DNA of 64,000 nucleotides from Nocardioides oleivorans. GTDB taxonomy: Bacteria > Actinomycetota > Actinomycetes > Propionibacteriales > Nocardioidaceae. The notes under the pieces are model-generated. The model was not told where the DNA came from. It did no database searches and saw only the letters and a list, made by a program, of their open reading frames with translations. Both the position numbers and the translations under genes were made by a program. Of this stretch, positions 1 through 13,617 are shown piece by piece; positions within the stretch are counted from its first letter, which is position 1; every line of letters begins with the position of its first letter. The DNA lies in the NCBI RefSeq assembly GCF_004137255.1, contig NZ_SDWT01000002.1, positions 1 to 64,000 on the forward strand, read 5' to 3'.

Positions 1-71
1 GGAAGTTAAGCCTTTCAGCGCCGATGGTACTGCAACCGAGAGGTTGTGGGAGAGTAGGACGCCGCCGGACA
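1..71 (+). rRNA. 5S ribosomal RNA, 3' part
   Basis: The window opens inside a 5S rRNA gene. The sequence GGAAGTTAAGCC, then CAGCGCCGATGGTACTGC and GAGAGTAGGACGCCGCC, is the characteristic 3' half of actinobacterial 5S rRNA; the last part forms the 3' strand of helix I. The 5' half, and presumably the 16S and 23S genes, lie before the window. The exact 3' end is set to about one base. Confidence 0.93.
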
Positions 72-81
72 AACATTGTGG

Positions 82-112
82 AAGTGGAGTCACCCTCTGG
101 GTGGCTCCACTT
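82..112 (+). terminator. rRNA operon terminator
   Basis: A 14-bp stem with one mismatch (arms 82-95 and 99-112, loop TCT) is followed by TTTTGCATTT. It lies 11 bases after the 5S gene and should end the ribosomal RNA transcript. Confidence 0.85.
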
Positions 113-268
113 TTGCATTTCCGGGGTTGCTGCGTCGGCTGTTGGCGTCGGATCGTGGGCCACCAACCATCCACAGGCGCGCGGGGAGCGCGTTTCTCCA
201 CAGGCGGACGGGACGACGCGTCCTGGTTGTCGGGGCCTCGCACCAGTCTTCGGTGCAGGAGGTGCACT

Positions 269-652
269 GTGACCAAGGCACGCATGAGGGAAGAGGGCGA
301 CGCAGAGCTCGTCGCCAACGACGTACGACTGGTGGGTCGGTTGAGCGCCGCGCCCGCTGTGGTGGAGCTGCCGAGCGGCGACACGTTGATGACGTTCCGG
401 ATCTCGGTGGAGCGGAGCGCGAGAGCGGGTTCGCCCGCCGCTCGAGGCAGCGCACAACGCGTCGACTCGGTCCCGTGCACGGCATGGGCCTCGCGCCTGC
501 GCCGCAGCGTGGCGACGTGGCGCGTCGGCGACATCGTCGAGGTCGAGGGTGCCGTGCGGTGTCGCTTCTACCAGGCGGGAGGAGCCACCCGGTCCCGTGT
601 GGAGGTCGAGGCGACCTCCGGCCGGCTCATGCGTCGTTCACCGGCCGCATGA
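269..652 (+). CDS. Short SSB-like OB-fold protein
   Basis: 127-residue protein resembling bacterial single-stranded DNA-binding proteins. After about 20 residues it reads NDVRLVGRLSAAPAVVELPS, then a strand LMTFRISVER and a strand with DSVPCTAWAS, which is the pattern of the SSB OB fold (vxLvGrl..dpe, then fxva..r, then f..v.aw). It is shorter than canonical SSB (about 160-200 aa) and ends in a basic RLMRRSPAA tail without the acidic DDDxPF tip that recruits partner proteins. It is therefore more likely an accessory paralogue than the replicative SSB. GTG start at 269 was chosen because AGGAGG at 257-262 sits 6 nt upstream. It follows the rRNA operon and converges on the DUF1015 gene with a 26-bp tail-to-tail overlap. 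Confidence 0.78.
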   Translation: MTKARMREEGDAELVANDVRLVGRLSAAPAVVELPSGDTLMTFRISVERSARAGSPAARGSAQRVDSVPCTAWASRLRRSVATWRVGDIVEVEGAVRCRFYQAGGATRSRVEVEATSGRLMRRSPAA

Positions 653-1745
653 GCACGCCCAGGCTCGGCTTGGGCTGGAAGGACGTGGCCTTCTCCGGCA
701 GCAGGCCACCTGCCTCGACGAGCGCCCGCACCTGGTCGAAGTCCGGACTCGGCAGGAGCACGGCTGGTGACGTCCGTCCCGTGGCGGATAGTGCGTCGTC
801 GACGTTGTGGTGGTGGGCGATCCGGTCCACCGGGCGCGGGAGCCGGGGGAGGACCTGCTCGTGCAGCCACGAGACCGCGGCCTCCCGCTCGAGCAGCCGG
901 GGTTCGACCGTGCGCCAGTCGTCGCCGTCGGTGAGGACGAGGTGCGTGCTGTCCAGGGCGCTGAGCGCATGCTGACGGGTGCGCGTCTCGACCTCGGCGC
1001 CGGCGGCTCGGGCGGCCCCGGTGAGGTCGGCGAGCGTCGTACCAGTCAGGGTGCGGTGGATGGCACCGAGGAAGAGCGGAGTGTCGAGCTGGTCGACGAG
1101 CATCGCGAGTCCGGCGTCCCACGGGGTGCCGGGGTGCTGCTCCTGGAGTCGGAGGTAGGCGGCGTACCGGTGGTGCCCGTCCGCGATGAGGCAGCGCGCC
1201 GCGGCCAGGTGGACCTCGATCTGCGCCAGGACCTCGTCGTCGCGGATGGCCCAGATCCGTTGGCGCTGGCCGGTGCGATCGAGGTAGCGCCACTCCGGTC
1301 GCGCTGCTGCGACCTCGGTGAGGAGCGCGCGCAGGGCCGCGCCGCCGTGGTGCACCAGGAGGATCGGTGCTGGGTTGAGGTCCATCTGCAGCATCCGGTC
1401 GGCGAGCTCGCCGGCCTGCTCGGGGTGGATCCCCTCGTGCGGCCACACCGCGCGATCCGCCATCGTCGTGGCACGTCGGGACACGTCGAGGGCGCCCACC
1501 AGCCCGCGGATGGTCATCCCGCCCGAGGTGTACTCGTGGAGGTAAAGGGCCGGAGCGGTGTCGCTCGTGGCGCGTCGCTGGTCGATCCACCGGGTCAACC
1601 GGGCCGCGACGTCGCGATAGGGTCTCGCGAGGGCTCGGGCCGACGCAGGATCCCCGACGCGTCCCGGCGCCAGCATCACGGCTCGGAACGGCACGAGCGT
1701 GAGGGGCTTCGCGACGTACGGCGCTGCCACCGTCTCGAAGTCCAT
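627..1745 (-). CDS. DUF1015 family protein
   Basis: 372-residue member of the DUF1015 (UCP033563) family, soluble proteins of unknown biochemical role that are widespread in actinobacteria and other bacteria. Family hallmarks are visible: the N-terminal APYVAKPLTLVPFRAV-type segment, the LYLHEYTSGGMTIRGLVGAL segment with its acid/aromatic core, and the highly conserved IADGHHRYAAYLRL motif near the middle. Length is close to family norm. The ATG at 1745 begins directly at the conserved N-terminus. It is convergent with the SSB-like gene and divergent from the HAD phosphatase gene (48 bp between starts). Function is not known. Confidence 0.85.
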   Translation of the reverse strand: MDFETVAAPYVAKPLTLVPFRAVMLAPGRVGDPASARALARPYRDVAARLTRWIDQRRATSDTAPALYLHEYTSGGMTIRGLVGALDVSRRATTMADRAVWPHEGIHPEQAGELADRMLQMDLNPAPILLVHHGGAALRALLTEVAAARPEWRYLDRTGQRQRIWAIRDDEVLAQIEVHLAAARCLIADGHHRYAAYLRLQEQHPGTPWDAGLAMLVDQLDTPLFLGAIHRTLTGTTLADLTGAARAAGAEVETRTRQHALSALDSTHLVLTDGDDWRTVEPRLLEREAAVSWLHEQVLPRLPRPVDRIAHHHNVDDALSATGRTSPAVLLPSPDFDQVRALVEAGGLLPEKATSFQPKPSLGVLMRPVNDA

Positions 1746-1793
1746 CGGAGCATCGTAGGGGGACGATCGTCACTGACCAGTAAGGGGTGGAGC

Positions 1794-2813
1794 ATGCTCG
1801 CGGAGTCGACTGCGCCGATCGTCGAGTCGCACGACCTGGTCATGTTCGACCTGGACGGCGTCGTCTACGTCGGGAGCGACGCCATCGACGGGGTCTCGGC
1901 CCGCGTCGAGAGGATCCGGGAGTCGGGCCGGCACGTCGCGTTCGTGACCAACAACGCCTCACGCACCCCCGCCCAGGTGGCGGAGAAGCTCGTGGGCGTC
2001 GGGGTCGAGGCGACGGCCTCCGACGTGGTGACCTCGGCCCAGGCGGCGGCGCGGGTGCTGCTCGAGGCGCACGGCAGTGGGGCGAAGGTGCTGCTGCTCG
2101 GCGGCGAAGGACTCCGGGTGGCCCTCCTCGAGGCCGGCCTCGAGCCGGTCTCCGACCCCGACGGAGCCGTGGCGGTCACGAGCGGCTACGGCCCCGACGT
2201 GCGCTGGCGCGACATCATGCGGGTCTCGACGCTGGTGAAGGAGGGGCTGCCCTACGTCGCCAGCAACACCGACATGACCATCCCCACGCCCTACGGCCTG
2301 GCGCCGGGGCACGGCGTCCTGGTGCAGACGATCTCCGGATTCGCCGGCGTCACCCCCACGGTGGCCGGGAAGCCGGAGAAGCCGCTGATGGAGGAGACGG
2401 TCCTGCGGGTCGGAGGCGATCGTCCGATCATGGTCGGCGACCGGCTCGACACCGACATCGAGGGCGCGCACGCCATCGACGTACCGTCGCTCCTCGTCCT
2501 CACCGGCGTGACCTGGCTGGAGGACCTGGCGGCAGCCACGCCGGAGCTGCGTCCGTCCTACGTCTCACCGACGCTGGAGGGCCTGTTCGAGCCGCACCCG
2601 GTGCCGACGACGGGCGAGGACAAGGTGGAGCTCGGGGGCTGGGTCGCGACCGTCGTCGAGGGCCGGCTTGCGGTCACGGGAGCGGGCTCGGACGCCGACT
2701 GGTGGCGCGTCGCCGCGACCGCCTGCTGGCTCCACCTCGACGACTCCGGAAGCGTCGCCGACGTCTCCGACACGACCCCGCCCGGGCCGGTCCGACGGCT
2801 CGGTGCCGAGTAG
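1794..2813 (+). CDS. HAD-IIA family phosphatase
   Basis: 339-residue haloacid dehalogenase superfamily hydrolase of subfamily IIA (NagD/phosphoglycolate phosphatase-like). Motif I FDLDGVVYVG lies near residue 18 with both catalytic aspartates. Motif II VTNNAS follows at about 53, a conserved GKPEKPL lysine motif near 200, and motif III MVGDRLDTDIEGA near 218. The family dephosphorylates small phosphometabolites in the cytosol using Mg2+; the substrate cannot be read here. About 60 C-terminal residues after the HAD core (GGWVATVVEGRLAVTG onwards) are an actinobacterial extension. ATG at 1794 is preceded by AAGGGGTGG. This gene heads the run leading to tlyA and nadK. Confidence 0.9.
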   Translation: MLAESTAPIVESHDLVMFDLDGVVYVGSDAIDGVSARVERIRESGRHVAFVTNNASRTPAQVAEKLVGVGVEATASDVVTSAQAAARVLLEAHGSGAKVLLLGGEGLRVALLEAGLEPVSDPDGAVAVTSGYGPDVRWRDIMRVSTLVKEGLPYVASNTDMTIPTPYGLAPGHGVLVQTISGFAGVTPTVAGKPEKPLMEETVLRVGGDRPIMVGDRLDTDIEGAHAIDVPSLLVLTGVTWLEDLAAATPELRPSYVSPTLEGLFEPHPVPTTGEDKVELGGWVATVVEGRLAVTGAGSDADWWRVAATACWLHLDDSGSVADVSDTTPPGPVRRLGAE

Positions 2814-2816
2814 GCT
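2811..2816 (+). promoter_or_regulatory. Putative -10 box of the 2824 gene
   Basis: TAGGCT ends 7 nt before the ATG at 2824 and overlaps the stop of the HAD gene. No Shine-Dalgarno lies between, so transcription could start at or next to the ATG (leaderless). Confidence 0.45.
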
Positions 2817-2823
2817 CGCGGCC

Positions 2824-3036
2824 ATGGACCAGGTTCCCGAGGACGGCGTGTCCGGCCAGGAGCACGACCAGCCCGCCCGGCCCCCGATGGACTACGAGCC
2901 CACCGGGGTGGAAGCGGTCGACGGCGTCCTTGCCGAGGTCGCGTCCGTGATGGACGCGCCGGTCGGCGAGCACGTCGCGGTCTTCGAGCGGGCCCACGAG
3001 CAGCTGCGCCGCGCGCTCGACGCGCAGGGCTCCTGA
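2824..3036 (+). CDS. Small conserved hypothetical protein
   Basis: 70-residue acidic protein. The C-terminal half (EAVDGVLAEVASVMDAPVGE, then VFERAHEQLRRALD) is predicted to be two amphipathic helices; the N-terminal 25 residues are Pro/Asp/Gln-rich and probably disordered. No catalytic motif is seen. It lies 10 bp after the HAD gene and 6 bp before tlyA in the same direction, a position often held by a short helical protein in actinobacterial tlyA-nadK-recN clusters. The ATG was chosen because a TAnnnT hexamer sits 7 nt upstream and the reading frame's codon use fits coding DNA. Function unknown. Confidence 0.7.
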   Translation: MDQVPEDGVSGQEHDQPARPPMDYEPTGVEAVDGVLAEVASVMDAPVGEHVAVFERAHEQLRRALDAQGS

Positions 3037-3042
3037 CGCACC

Positions 3043-3878
<836 letters not shown>

Positions 3879-3882
<4 letters not shown>

Positions 3883-4829
3883 GTGACCTGAGCCCCGCCC
3901 GACGCGTGCTGGTGCTCGCGCACACCGGCCGGGCCGACGCGCGCGAGGCCGCCCGCGCCTGCGTGCGGAGCCTCACCGGGCACGGGATCGTCGTACGGCT
4001 CCTGGTCGACGAGGCGGCCGACCTCGGGCTCGGTCCGTCGGACGGGCTGGTGGAGACCACGTCGGCCGACGACGTACCGGGGGAGGGTTGCGAGCTGGTC
4101 CTGGTGATCGGCGGCGACGGCTCGATCCTGCGGGCGGCCGAGCTGACCCGGGAGACCACCACGCCGCTGCTGGGGGTCAACCTCGGCCACGTCGGCTTCC
4201 TGGCCGAGGCCGAGCAGGACGACATCGAGTCCACGATCAGGGCGATCGTCCAGCGCAACTACACCGCCGAGGACCGGCTCACCCTGGACGTGCGCGTGCT
4301 GCTGGGCAAGGAGGTCCTCTTCTCGACCTTCGCCCTCAACGAGGCCAGCGTCGAGAAGGCGGCCCGCGAGCGGATGCTCGAGGTCGTCGTCGAGGTCGAC
4401 GGCCGACCCCTGTCCCGGTGGGGCTGCGACGGTGTCGTGTGTGCGACGCCGACCGGCTCGACCGCCTACAACTTCAGCGCCGGCGGTCCGGTGGTGTGGC
4501 CCGAGGTCGAGGCGCTGCTCATGGTGCCGCTGAGCGCCCACGCGCTCTTCGCCCGTCCGATGGTGGTGGCGCCGAGCTCGGTGCTCGCGATCGAGGTGCT
4601 GAGCGACACCGAGGAGCCCGGTGTGCTGTGGTGCGACGGTCGCCGGACGGTCGGGCTGCCGCCGGGCGCCCGGATCGAGGTCCGGCGGGGGACGCACCCG
4701 GTCCGGTTGGTCCGGCTGCACCAGGCTCCCTTCACCGACCGGCTGGTCGCCAAGTTCGACCTGCCGGTCGAGGGGTGGCGGGGCGCCGCCGAGCGACGTC
4801 GCCGCGAAGGAGGGGACGCGGATGCTTGA
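3879..4829 (+). CDS. nadK: NAD kinase
   Basis: 316-residue NAD kinase (PpnK family), which phosphorylates NAD to NADP in the cytosol using ATP or polyphosphate. The diagnostic GGDGSILRAAE motif near residue 77 contains the catalytic Asp. NLGHVGFLAE follows near 100, then the NE/D region LNEASVEK and the glycine-rich CATPTGSTAYNFSAGGP near 190, all invariant in the family. The start GTG overlaps the tlyA stop by 4 bp and the 3' end overlaps recN by 8 bp, so tlyA-nadK-recN form one translational run, as in most actinobacteria. Confidence 0.97.
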
Positions 4830-6594
4830 GGAGCTGCGGATCAGCCAGCTCGGCGTCATCGACTCCTCCACCCTCGAGCTCGGACCCGGCCTCACGGTCA
4901 TCACGGGTGAGACGGGCGCCGGCAAGACGATGGTGGTCACGGCGCTCGGACTGCTGCTGGGCGGACGCGCCGACTCGGGCGCCGTCCGGTCGGGCGCCAA
5001 GCAGGCGCGCGTCGAGGGCGTCGTGGCGACACGCACGCTCGACGGCTTCCGCGGCGCGGTCGAGGACGCCGGTGGCGAGGTCGAGGACGACCAGGTCGTG
5101 CTCGCGCGCAACGTGACCGCCCAGGGCCGGTCGCGTGCGTGGGTCGGCGGCGCGTCGGTGCCGGTGACGACGCTCGCCGAGGTGGCCGAGCCGCTCGTCG
5201 CGGTCCACGGGCAGTCCGACCAGCACCGTCTCCTGAAGGCCGGGGCGCAGCGCGCCTCGCTCGACCGCTTCGGGGGCGGGGCGCTGGCGGCGACCGCGGC
5301 GTCGTACGCCTCCCTGTGGGCCGAGCTGGCCGCCACCGAGCGGAGGCTGGCCGAGGTGGTCGGCTCCGCCCGCGAGCGAGCCCGCGAGGCCGACCAGCTG
5401 CGCTTCGGGCTCGGCGAGGTCGAGGAGGTCGACCCCAGGCTCGGGGAGGACACCGAGCTCGCTGCCGAGGAGTCCCGGCTCGGGTTCGCCGACACGCTCC
5501 GCACGGCCGCCGAGACCGCCCGCGAGGCACTCTCGAGCGAGGAGGGCTCGCCCGACGCACTCGCGACCACCAGCGCGGCCCGGCAGGCCCTCCACGGCGT
5601 CCGGGAGCACGACGCGACGGCCGGCGAGCTGGCCGACCGGATCGCCGAGGTCAGCCACCTGCTGGTCGACGTCGCGGGTGACGTGGCGTCCTACGCCGCC
5701 AGCCTGGAGGTCGACCCGACCCGGCTGGCGGCCGTCTCCGAGCGACGGGCGGCGCTGACCGCGCTGACCCGGAAGTACGGCGAGACCATCGACGAGGTGC
5801 TGGCCTGGGCCGAGGACGGCGCCAAGCGGCTCCTCGACCTCGAGGACACCGACGGCCAGATCGCCGAGCTCGAGGCGCGGCGCGACCGGATCCGCGGCGA
5901 GCTGGGCTCGCTGGCGGCGAAGCTCACCAAGCAACGCGTCGCGGCCGCGAAGAAGCTGGGCACGGCGGTGAGCGACGAGCTCACCTCGCTCGCGATGCCC
6001 CACGCGATCGTGTCCATCGCCGTCACCCAGCACGACACCCCGACCCCGCAGACCCCGGCCGGGCCCCAGCTCGAGGTCGGCGGTCGCTGGCTGCGGGCGA
6101 CGTCGTCCGGCGTGGACGACGTGGAGTTCCTGCTGGCGGCCAACACCGGCGCCGAGGCGCGCCCGTTGCACAAGGGCGCGTCGGGCGGTGAGCTCTCCCG
6201 GGTGATGCTCGCGCTCGAGGTCTCCCTTGCCGAGACCGGTTCGGTCCCGACGTTCGTCTTCGACGAGGTCGACGCGGGCGTGGGCGGCAAGGCCGCGATC
6301 GAGGTCGGCCGGCGGCTCGCGGCGCTCGCCCGCACCTCCCAGGTGCTGGTGGTGACCCACCTGCCCCAGGTGGCGGCGTACGCCGATCGCCATGTCGTGG
6401 TCCACAAGTCGAGCGACGGGTCGGTCACCACGTCGGGCCTGGTCGCGCTCAGCGAGGACGACCGCGAGCGTGAGCTGTCGCGGATGCTGGCCGGTGTCGA
6501 GGACTCCGACAGCGCCCGTGCGCACGCCCGGGAGCTGCTCGACGCCGCCGCGCCCGAGCGGGCGTGCCTCCCCGAAGGGCAGGGTCGCGGCTGA
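4822..6594 (+). CDS. recN: DNA repair ATPase RecN
   Basis: 590-residue SMC-like RecN, which acts at double-strand breaks to hold DNA ends and promote RecA-dependent recombination. Walker A GETGAGKT is at residues 29-36. Two long charged helical stretches rich in Glu, Arg and Ala form the coiled-coil arms in the middle. The ABC signature ASGGELSRVMLALE and Walker B FVFDEVDAGVGG lie near the C-terminus, followed by the H-loop TSQVLVVTHLPQVAAYAD. Length matches the family (about 550-590). ATG at 4822 is preceded by GAAGGAGGGG and lies inside the nadK 3' end. It is probably SOS-regulated in relatives, but I did not identify a LexA box. Confidence 0.96.
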   Translation: MLEELRISQLGVIDSSTLELGPGLTVITGETGAGKTMVVTALGLLLGGRADSGAVRSGAKQARVEGVVATRTLDGFRGAVEDAGGEVEDDQVVLARNVTAQGRSRAWVGGASVPVTTLAEVAEPLVAVHGQSDQHRLLKAGAQRASLDRFGGGALAATAASYASLWAELAATERRLAEVVGSARERAREADQLRFGLGEVEEVDPRLGEDTELAAEESRLGFADTLRTAAETAREALSSEEGSPDALATTSAARQALHGVREHDATAGELADRIAEVSHLLVDVAGDVASYAASLEVDPTRLAAVSERRAALTALTRKYGETIDEVLAWAEDGAKRLLDLEDTDGQIAELEARRDRIRGELGSLAAKLTKQRVAAAKKLGTAVSDELTSLAMPHAIVSIAVTQHDTPTPQTPAGPQLEVGGRWLRATSSGVDDVEFLLAANTGAEARPLHKGASGGELSRVMLALEVSLAETGSVPTFVFDEVDAGVGGKAAIEVGRRLAALARTSQVLVVTHLPQVAAYADRHVVVHKSSDGSVTTSGLVALSEDDRERELSRMLAGVEDSDSARAHARELLDAAAPERACLPEGQGRG

Positions 6595-6609
6595 CACCAT
6601 GGCGCGGTC

Positions 6610-10405
<3,796 letters not shown>

Positions 10406-10423
10406 GCGAGGGGTCGCGCAGCG

Positions 10424-12880
10424 TCAGAGCTGGCGGGCCTGCAGGATCCGGCCGAGCACGAAGGAGTTCGCGCGGAGCTGGTTGCGGGCGTAGGCGAAGA
10501 GCGTCGGGTCCTCCGCAGCTGCCTGGGCGGCGGCGAGGAAGGACGCGTCGCCGGCACCGAGCGGGTACATCGCCCGGACGGTGAGGCCCTGGTTGAGCAG
10601 GCCGCCCTTGAGGGAGTGCAGCTCCTCGAGGTAGCGGTGGGTGAACGGGGCGAGCAGCTCGGCCTGGCCGGGACGCCAGAACGTCGAGCCGAGGACGAGC
10701 GTCTCGCGGCTGGCCGGGACGGCGTAGTCGACGAAGAACGCGCGCCAGACCTCCTCCTTGGCCTCGACGCTCGGGTGGGCGGCGAGGACGGCCAGGCGAC
10801 GCATGCCGGCGTCGGGGTCGGGGTCGGACTCGAGGAGCCTGGCGACCCGGTCGGCGTCGTAGTCGCCGAGCTCGGAGCGTCGGACGGCCATCCGCCAGGC
10901 CAGGTCGAGGTCGGTCGCCTGCGCGGCAGCCTCCTCCAGCACCGCCCAGTGCGCGTCGGTGGACGCGGAGGCGGCGAGGGTGCGCAGCGCGGCCTGGCGG
11001 GCGTCGGGGAGGCCGACCAGGCCGGAGGCGGCGTCGGCGAGCGCGCCGAGCAGGCCGGGCGATTCCGACGCGGGGGCCCACCGGTCGGCGACCTGGAGCG
11101 CCTGGCCGAGGAACGGCTCGATGAGCGACACGCTGGTCTCGGTCGACAGGGCGCGCGTGAGGGCGGCCGAGACGTCGCGGGGTGCGACGTCGCCGAGCAG
11201 GAGCAGCTGGCCGGCCGTGGCCGCCACGAGCGCGCGGTCGAGCGGGGCGTCGAGCTGCTGGACCCGCTCGAGCATCAGCCGGAGCGAGGTCGGGTCGGGC
11301 TTGACGGCCGCGAAGGTCAGGTCGCCCGCGTTGACCAGGCGCAGGTCGCCTGCCGGCAGGTCGACGGGCGTCCGGGTCCCGGTCACCTCGTGGGACGAGC
11401 GGCCGACGGCCACGAGGTCGTCGCCGGTGGCGTCGAAGACGGCGATGTCGAGGCGGTGGGGCCGCGGGTCCTGGTCGTCGGTGGTCTCCACGACGAGCTC
11501 GTCGTCGACCAGCGAGACCACGTCGGTGCCGGCCTCGTCGAGCCACGCCTTGGTCCACGACGACAGGTCGCGACCGGAGGCCCGGGAGTAGCAGTCCATC
11601 AGGTCGTCGAGGGTGGTGTTGGTGTAGGCGTAGCGGCTGAAGTAGTCGCGGAGGCCGGCCACGAAGGCGTCCTCGCCGATGTAGGCGACGAGCTGGTGGA
11701 GGACGCTCTGGCCCTTGACGTAGGTGATCGCGTCGAAGTTCGACATCGCCGATGAGACGTCGGGGACGGCGCTGCGGATCGGGTGGCGCGCCGGGCTCAT
11801 GTCCATCTCGTAGGCGGTCCGCTTGGAGACGGCCAGGAACGTCGCCCACTGCTCGGTGAACTCGCTCGCGCCGGCCATGCCCCAGTTGGCGGCCCACGAC
11901 GCGAAGGCCTCGTTGAGCCACAGGTCGTCCCACCACTGCATGGTCACGAGGTCGCCGAACCACATGTGCGCCATCTCGTGGAAGATGAACTCGCCCCGGA
12001 CGGCCCGCTGCGCGTGGGTCGGGGGAGTGCGGAAGAGCTGGCCGTCGCCGTAGGTCACGCAGCCCCAGTTCTCCATCGCTCCGCCGAGGTTCGGGACGAA
12101 GACCTGGTCGTAGCGCGCCTGCGGGAACGGGAAGGCGAAGCGCTCGCCGAAGAACGCCAACCCCTGGCGGGTGAGGGTGACGAGCTCCTCGAGGTCGCGC
12201 TCGAGGATCGGCACGAGCGACTGGCGGCAGTAGAACCCGAGGTCGTAGCCGTCGTGCTGCCGGCGCACCTCGTGGAACGGGCCCGCGTTGACCACGACGA
12301 CGTACGTCGACAGGCGCGGCGTGTCGGGGTAGGTCCAGACCTTCGCGTCGGCGGCGACGTCGGGGTCGGCGTCGATCACCGACTCGGGCGCGCCGTTGGA
12401 CGTGACGACCCACGACGACGGCGCGGTCACGACGAAGCGGTGCGGCGCCTTGAGGTCGGGCTGGTCGAAGCAGGCCCAGATCCGGCGGGCCTCGTCGGGC
12501 TCGAGGCTGGTCCAGACGTAGACGAGCTTGTCGGTGGGATCGACGGTGCGGAGGATGCCCTCGCCCGACGCGGTGTTGGCGGTGCTCGCCTCGACCACGA
12601 GCACGTTGTCGGCCGCGAGGGCGGGCAGGGGGAGGCGACCGTCGGCCGCGGCGGAGACGTCGACCGGCTCGCCGTTGAGGGTCGCGGCGTGGACGTCCAT
12701 CGCGACGTCCACGAAGGTCGTCGCACCGGGCTCGGAGCAGGTGAACGTGATCGTGCTGACGGACGTCCAGAGCTCGCCCTCGAGGAGCCCGGTCATGTCG
12801 ACGTCGATGTCGTAGCGCTGCACCTCCAGGAGTGCGGAGCGCGCGGCGGCTTCGGACGAGGTGAGGGTCGACAGCGTCAT
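10424..12880 (-). CDS. pepN: Aminopeptidase N (M1 zinc peptidase)
   Basis: 818-residue M1 metallo-aminopeptidase that removes N-terminal residues from peptides in the cytosol. The exopeptidase motif GGAMENW precedes the zinc motif: His301, Glu302 and His305 in HEMAHMWF, with Glu324 in WLNEAFASW. A conserved catalytic tyrosine segment follows downstream. The C-terminal half is the helical ERAP1-like domain, and length fits the actinobacterial PepN group. The ATG at 12880 was preferred over upstream in-frame starts because it begins the conserved N-terminal domain, leaving a short intergenic region to the divergent Nudix gene. Confidence 0.95.
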   Translation of the reverse strand: MTLSTLTSSEAAARSALLEVQRYDIDVDMTGLLEGELWTSVSTITFTCSEPGATTFVDVAMDVHAATLNGEPVDVSAAADGRLPLPALAADNVLVVEASTANTASGEGILRTVDPTDKLVYVWTSLEPDEARRIWACFDQPDLKAPHRFVVTAPSSWVVTSNGAPESVIDADPDVAADAKVWTYPDTPRLSTYVVVVNAGPFHEVRRQHDGYDLGFYCRQSLVPILERDLEELVTLTRQGLAFFGERFAFPFPQARYDQVFVPNLGGAMENWGCVTYGDGQLFRTPPTHAQRAVRGEFIFHEMAHMWFGDLVTMQWWDDLWLNEAFASWAANWGMAGASEFTEQWATFLAVSKRTAYEMDMSPARHPIRSAVPDVSSAMSNFDAITYVKGQSVLHQLVAYIGEDAFVAGLRDYFSRYAYTNTTLDDLMDCYSRASGRDLSSWTKAWLDEAGTDVVSLVDDELVVETTDDQDPRPHRLDIAVFDATGDDLVAVGRSSHEVTGTRTPVDLPAGDLRLVNAGDLTFAAVKPDPTSLRLMLERVQQLDAPLDRALVAATAGQLLLLGDVAPRDVSAALTRALSTETSVSLIEPFLGQALQVADRWAPASESPGLLGALADAASGLVGLPDARQAALRTLAASASTDAHWAVLEEAAAQATDLDLAWRMAVRRSELGDYDADRVARLLESDPDPDAGMRRLAVLAAHPSVEAKEEVWRAFFVDYAVPASRETLVLGSTFWRPGQAELLAPFTHRYLEELHSLKGGLLNQGLTVRAMYPLGAGDASFLAAAQAAAEDPTLFAYARNQLRANSFVLGRILQARQL

Positions 12881-12913
12881 GGATCCGAACCTACTCACCT
12901 CGGCCCGTCGCGC

Positions 12914-12919
12914 TAGCGT
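12914..12919 (+). promoter_or_regulatory. Putative -10 box of the Nudix gene
   Basis: TAGCGT ends 7 nt before the ATG at 12927 in the 46-bp gap between the divergent pepN and Nudix genes. There is no Shine-Dalgarno, which suggests a leaderless transcript. Confidence 0.45.
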
Positions 12920-12926
12920 CTGGGCC

Positions 12927-13538
12927 ATGCCCGAGCCCGAGCCGCTGGCCGACCGTCCGATGTCCTGGCCGGTCGTGGCCACCCGCGACCTGCACCGCGA
13001 CGACTGGGTCGTGGCGCTGCGCGAGGACACGATCACGCGGCCCGGGCATGCCGAGGAGTTCAGCCGGATCAGCCTCGAGCACCCCGGCGCCGTGATCGTG
13101 CTGGCGGTCGACGAGGACGAGCGCGCGGTGCTGCTGCGCCAGTACCGCCACACCAGCGGGCACGAGTTCGTCGAGCTCCCGGCCGGGCTGCGGGACGCCG
13201 GCGACGAGCCACCGGTCGAGACCGCGAAGCGCGAGCTGCGCGAGGAGGTCGAGCTCGAGGCGTCCGACTGGCGGCTGCTGCTGAGTACCTACCCGAGTGC
13301 CGGGATCAGCGACGAGGTGCACGAGATCTTCCTGGCCCGCGGCCTGACCCACGCCCCGCGGGGGGACTTCGAGATGCGTCACGAGGAGGCGGAGATGGTG
13401 CGCTTCCGTGCGCCGGTGTCCGACCTCCTGGAGGCGGTGCTCGACGGCAGGGTCCGGCAGGGTCCGCTCGCCCAGGCCGTGCTGGCCTACACCGTGCTGA
13501 GGCAGCGCGGGGATCTCGGCGACCTCGCCCCGCTGTGA
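12927..13538 (+). CDS. Nudix hydrolase, ADP-ribose pyrophosphatase-like
   Basis: 203-residue Nudix protein. The Nudix box runs from the G of AGLRDAGDEPP to RELREEVEL; the first spacer is one residue longer than the textbook G-x5-E, as is common in ADP-ribose pyrophosphatases. The two metal-binding glutamates of REE are intact. Flanking strands VLLRQYRHTSGHEFVELPAG and FLARGLTHAP match the NudF/ADPRase subgroup, which cleaves ADP-ribose to AMP and ribose 5-phosphate. Substrate assignment is by family resemblance only. It lies 79 bp upstream of ald. Confidence 0.88.
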   Translation: MPEPEPLADRPMSWPVVATRDLHRDDWVVALREDTITRPGHAEEFSRISLEHPGAVIVLAVDEDERAVLLRQYRHTSGHEFVELPAGLRDAGDEPPVETAKRELREEVELEASDWRLLLSTYPSAGISDEVHEIFLARGLTHAPRGDFEMRHEEAEMVRFRAPVSDLLEAVLDGRVRQGPLAQAVLAYTVLRQRGDLGDLAPL

Positions 13539-13617
13539 GGGCCGTCCCGGAGTAGTGTCGCTCCCGCTGTGAGGCGGCCCACATCGTGGTGGGTCCTCAG
13601 AACCCGAGGAGCAAGGC

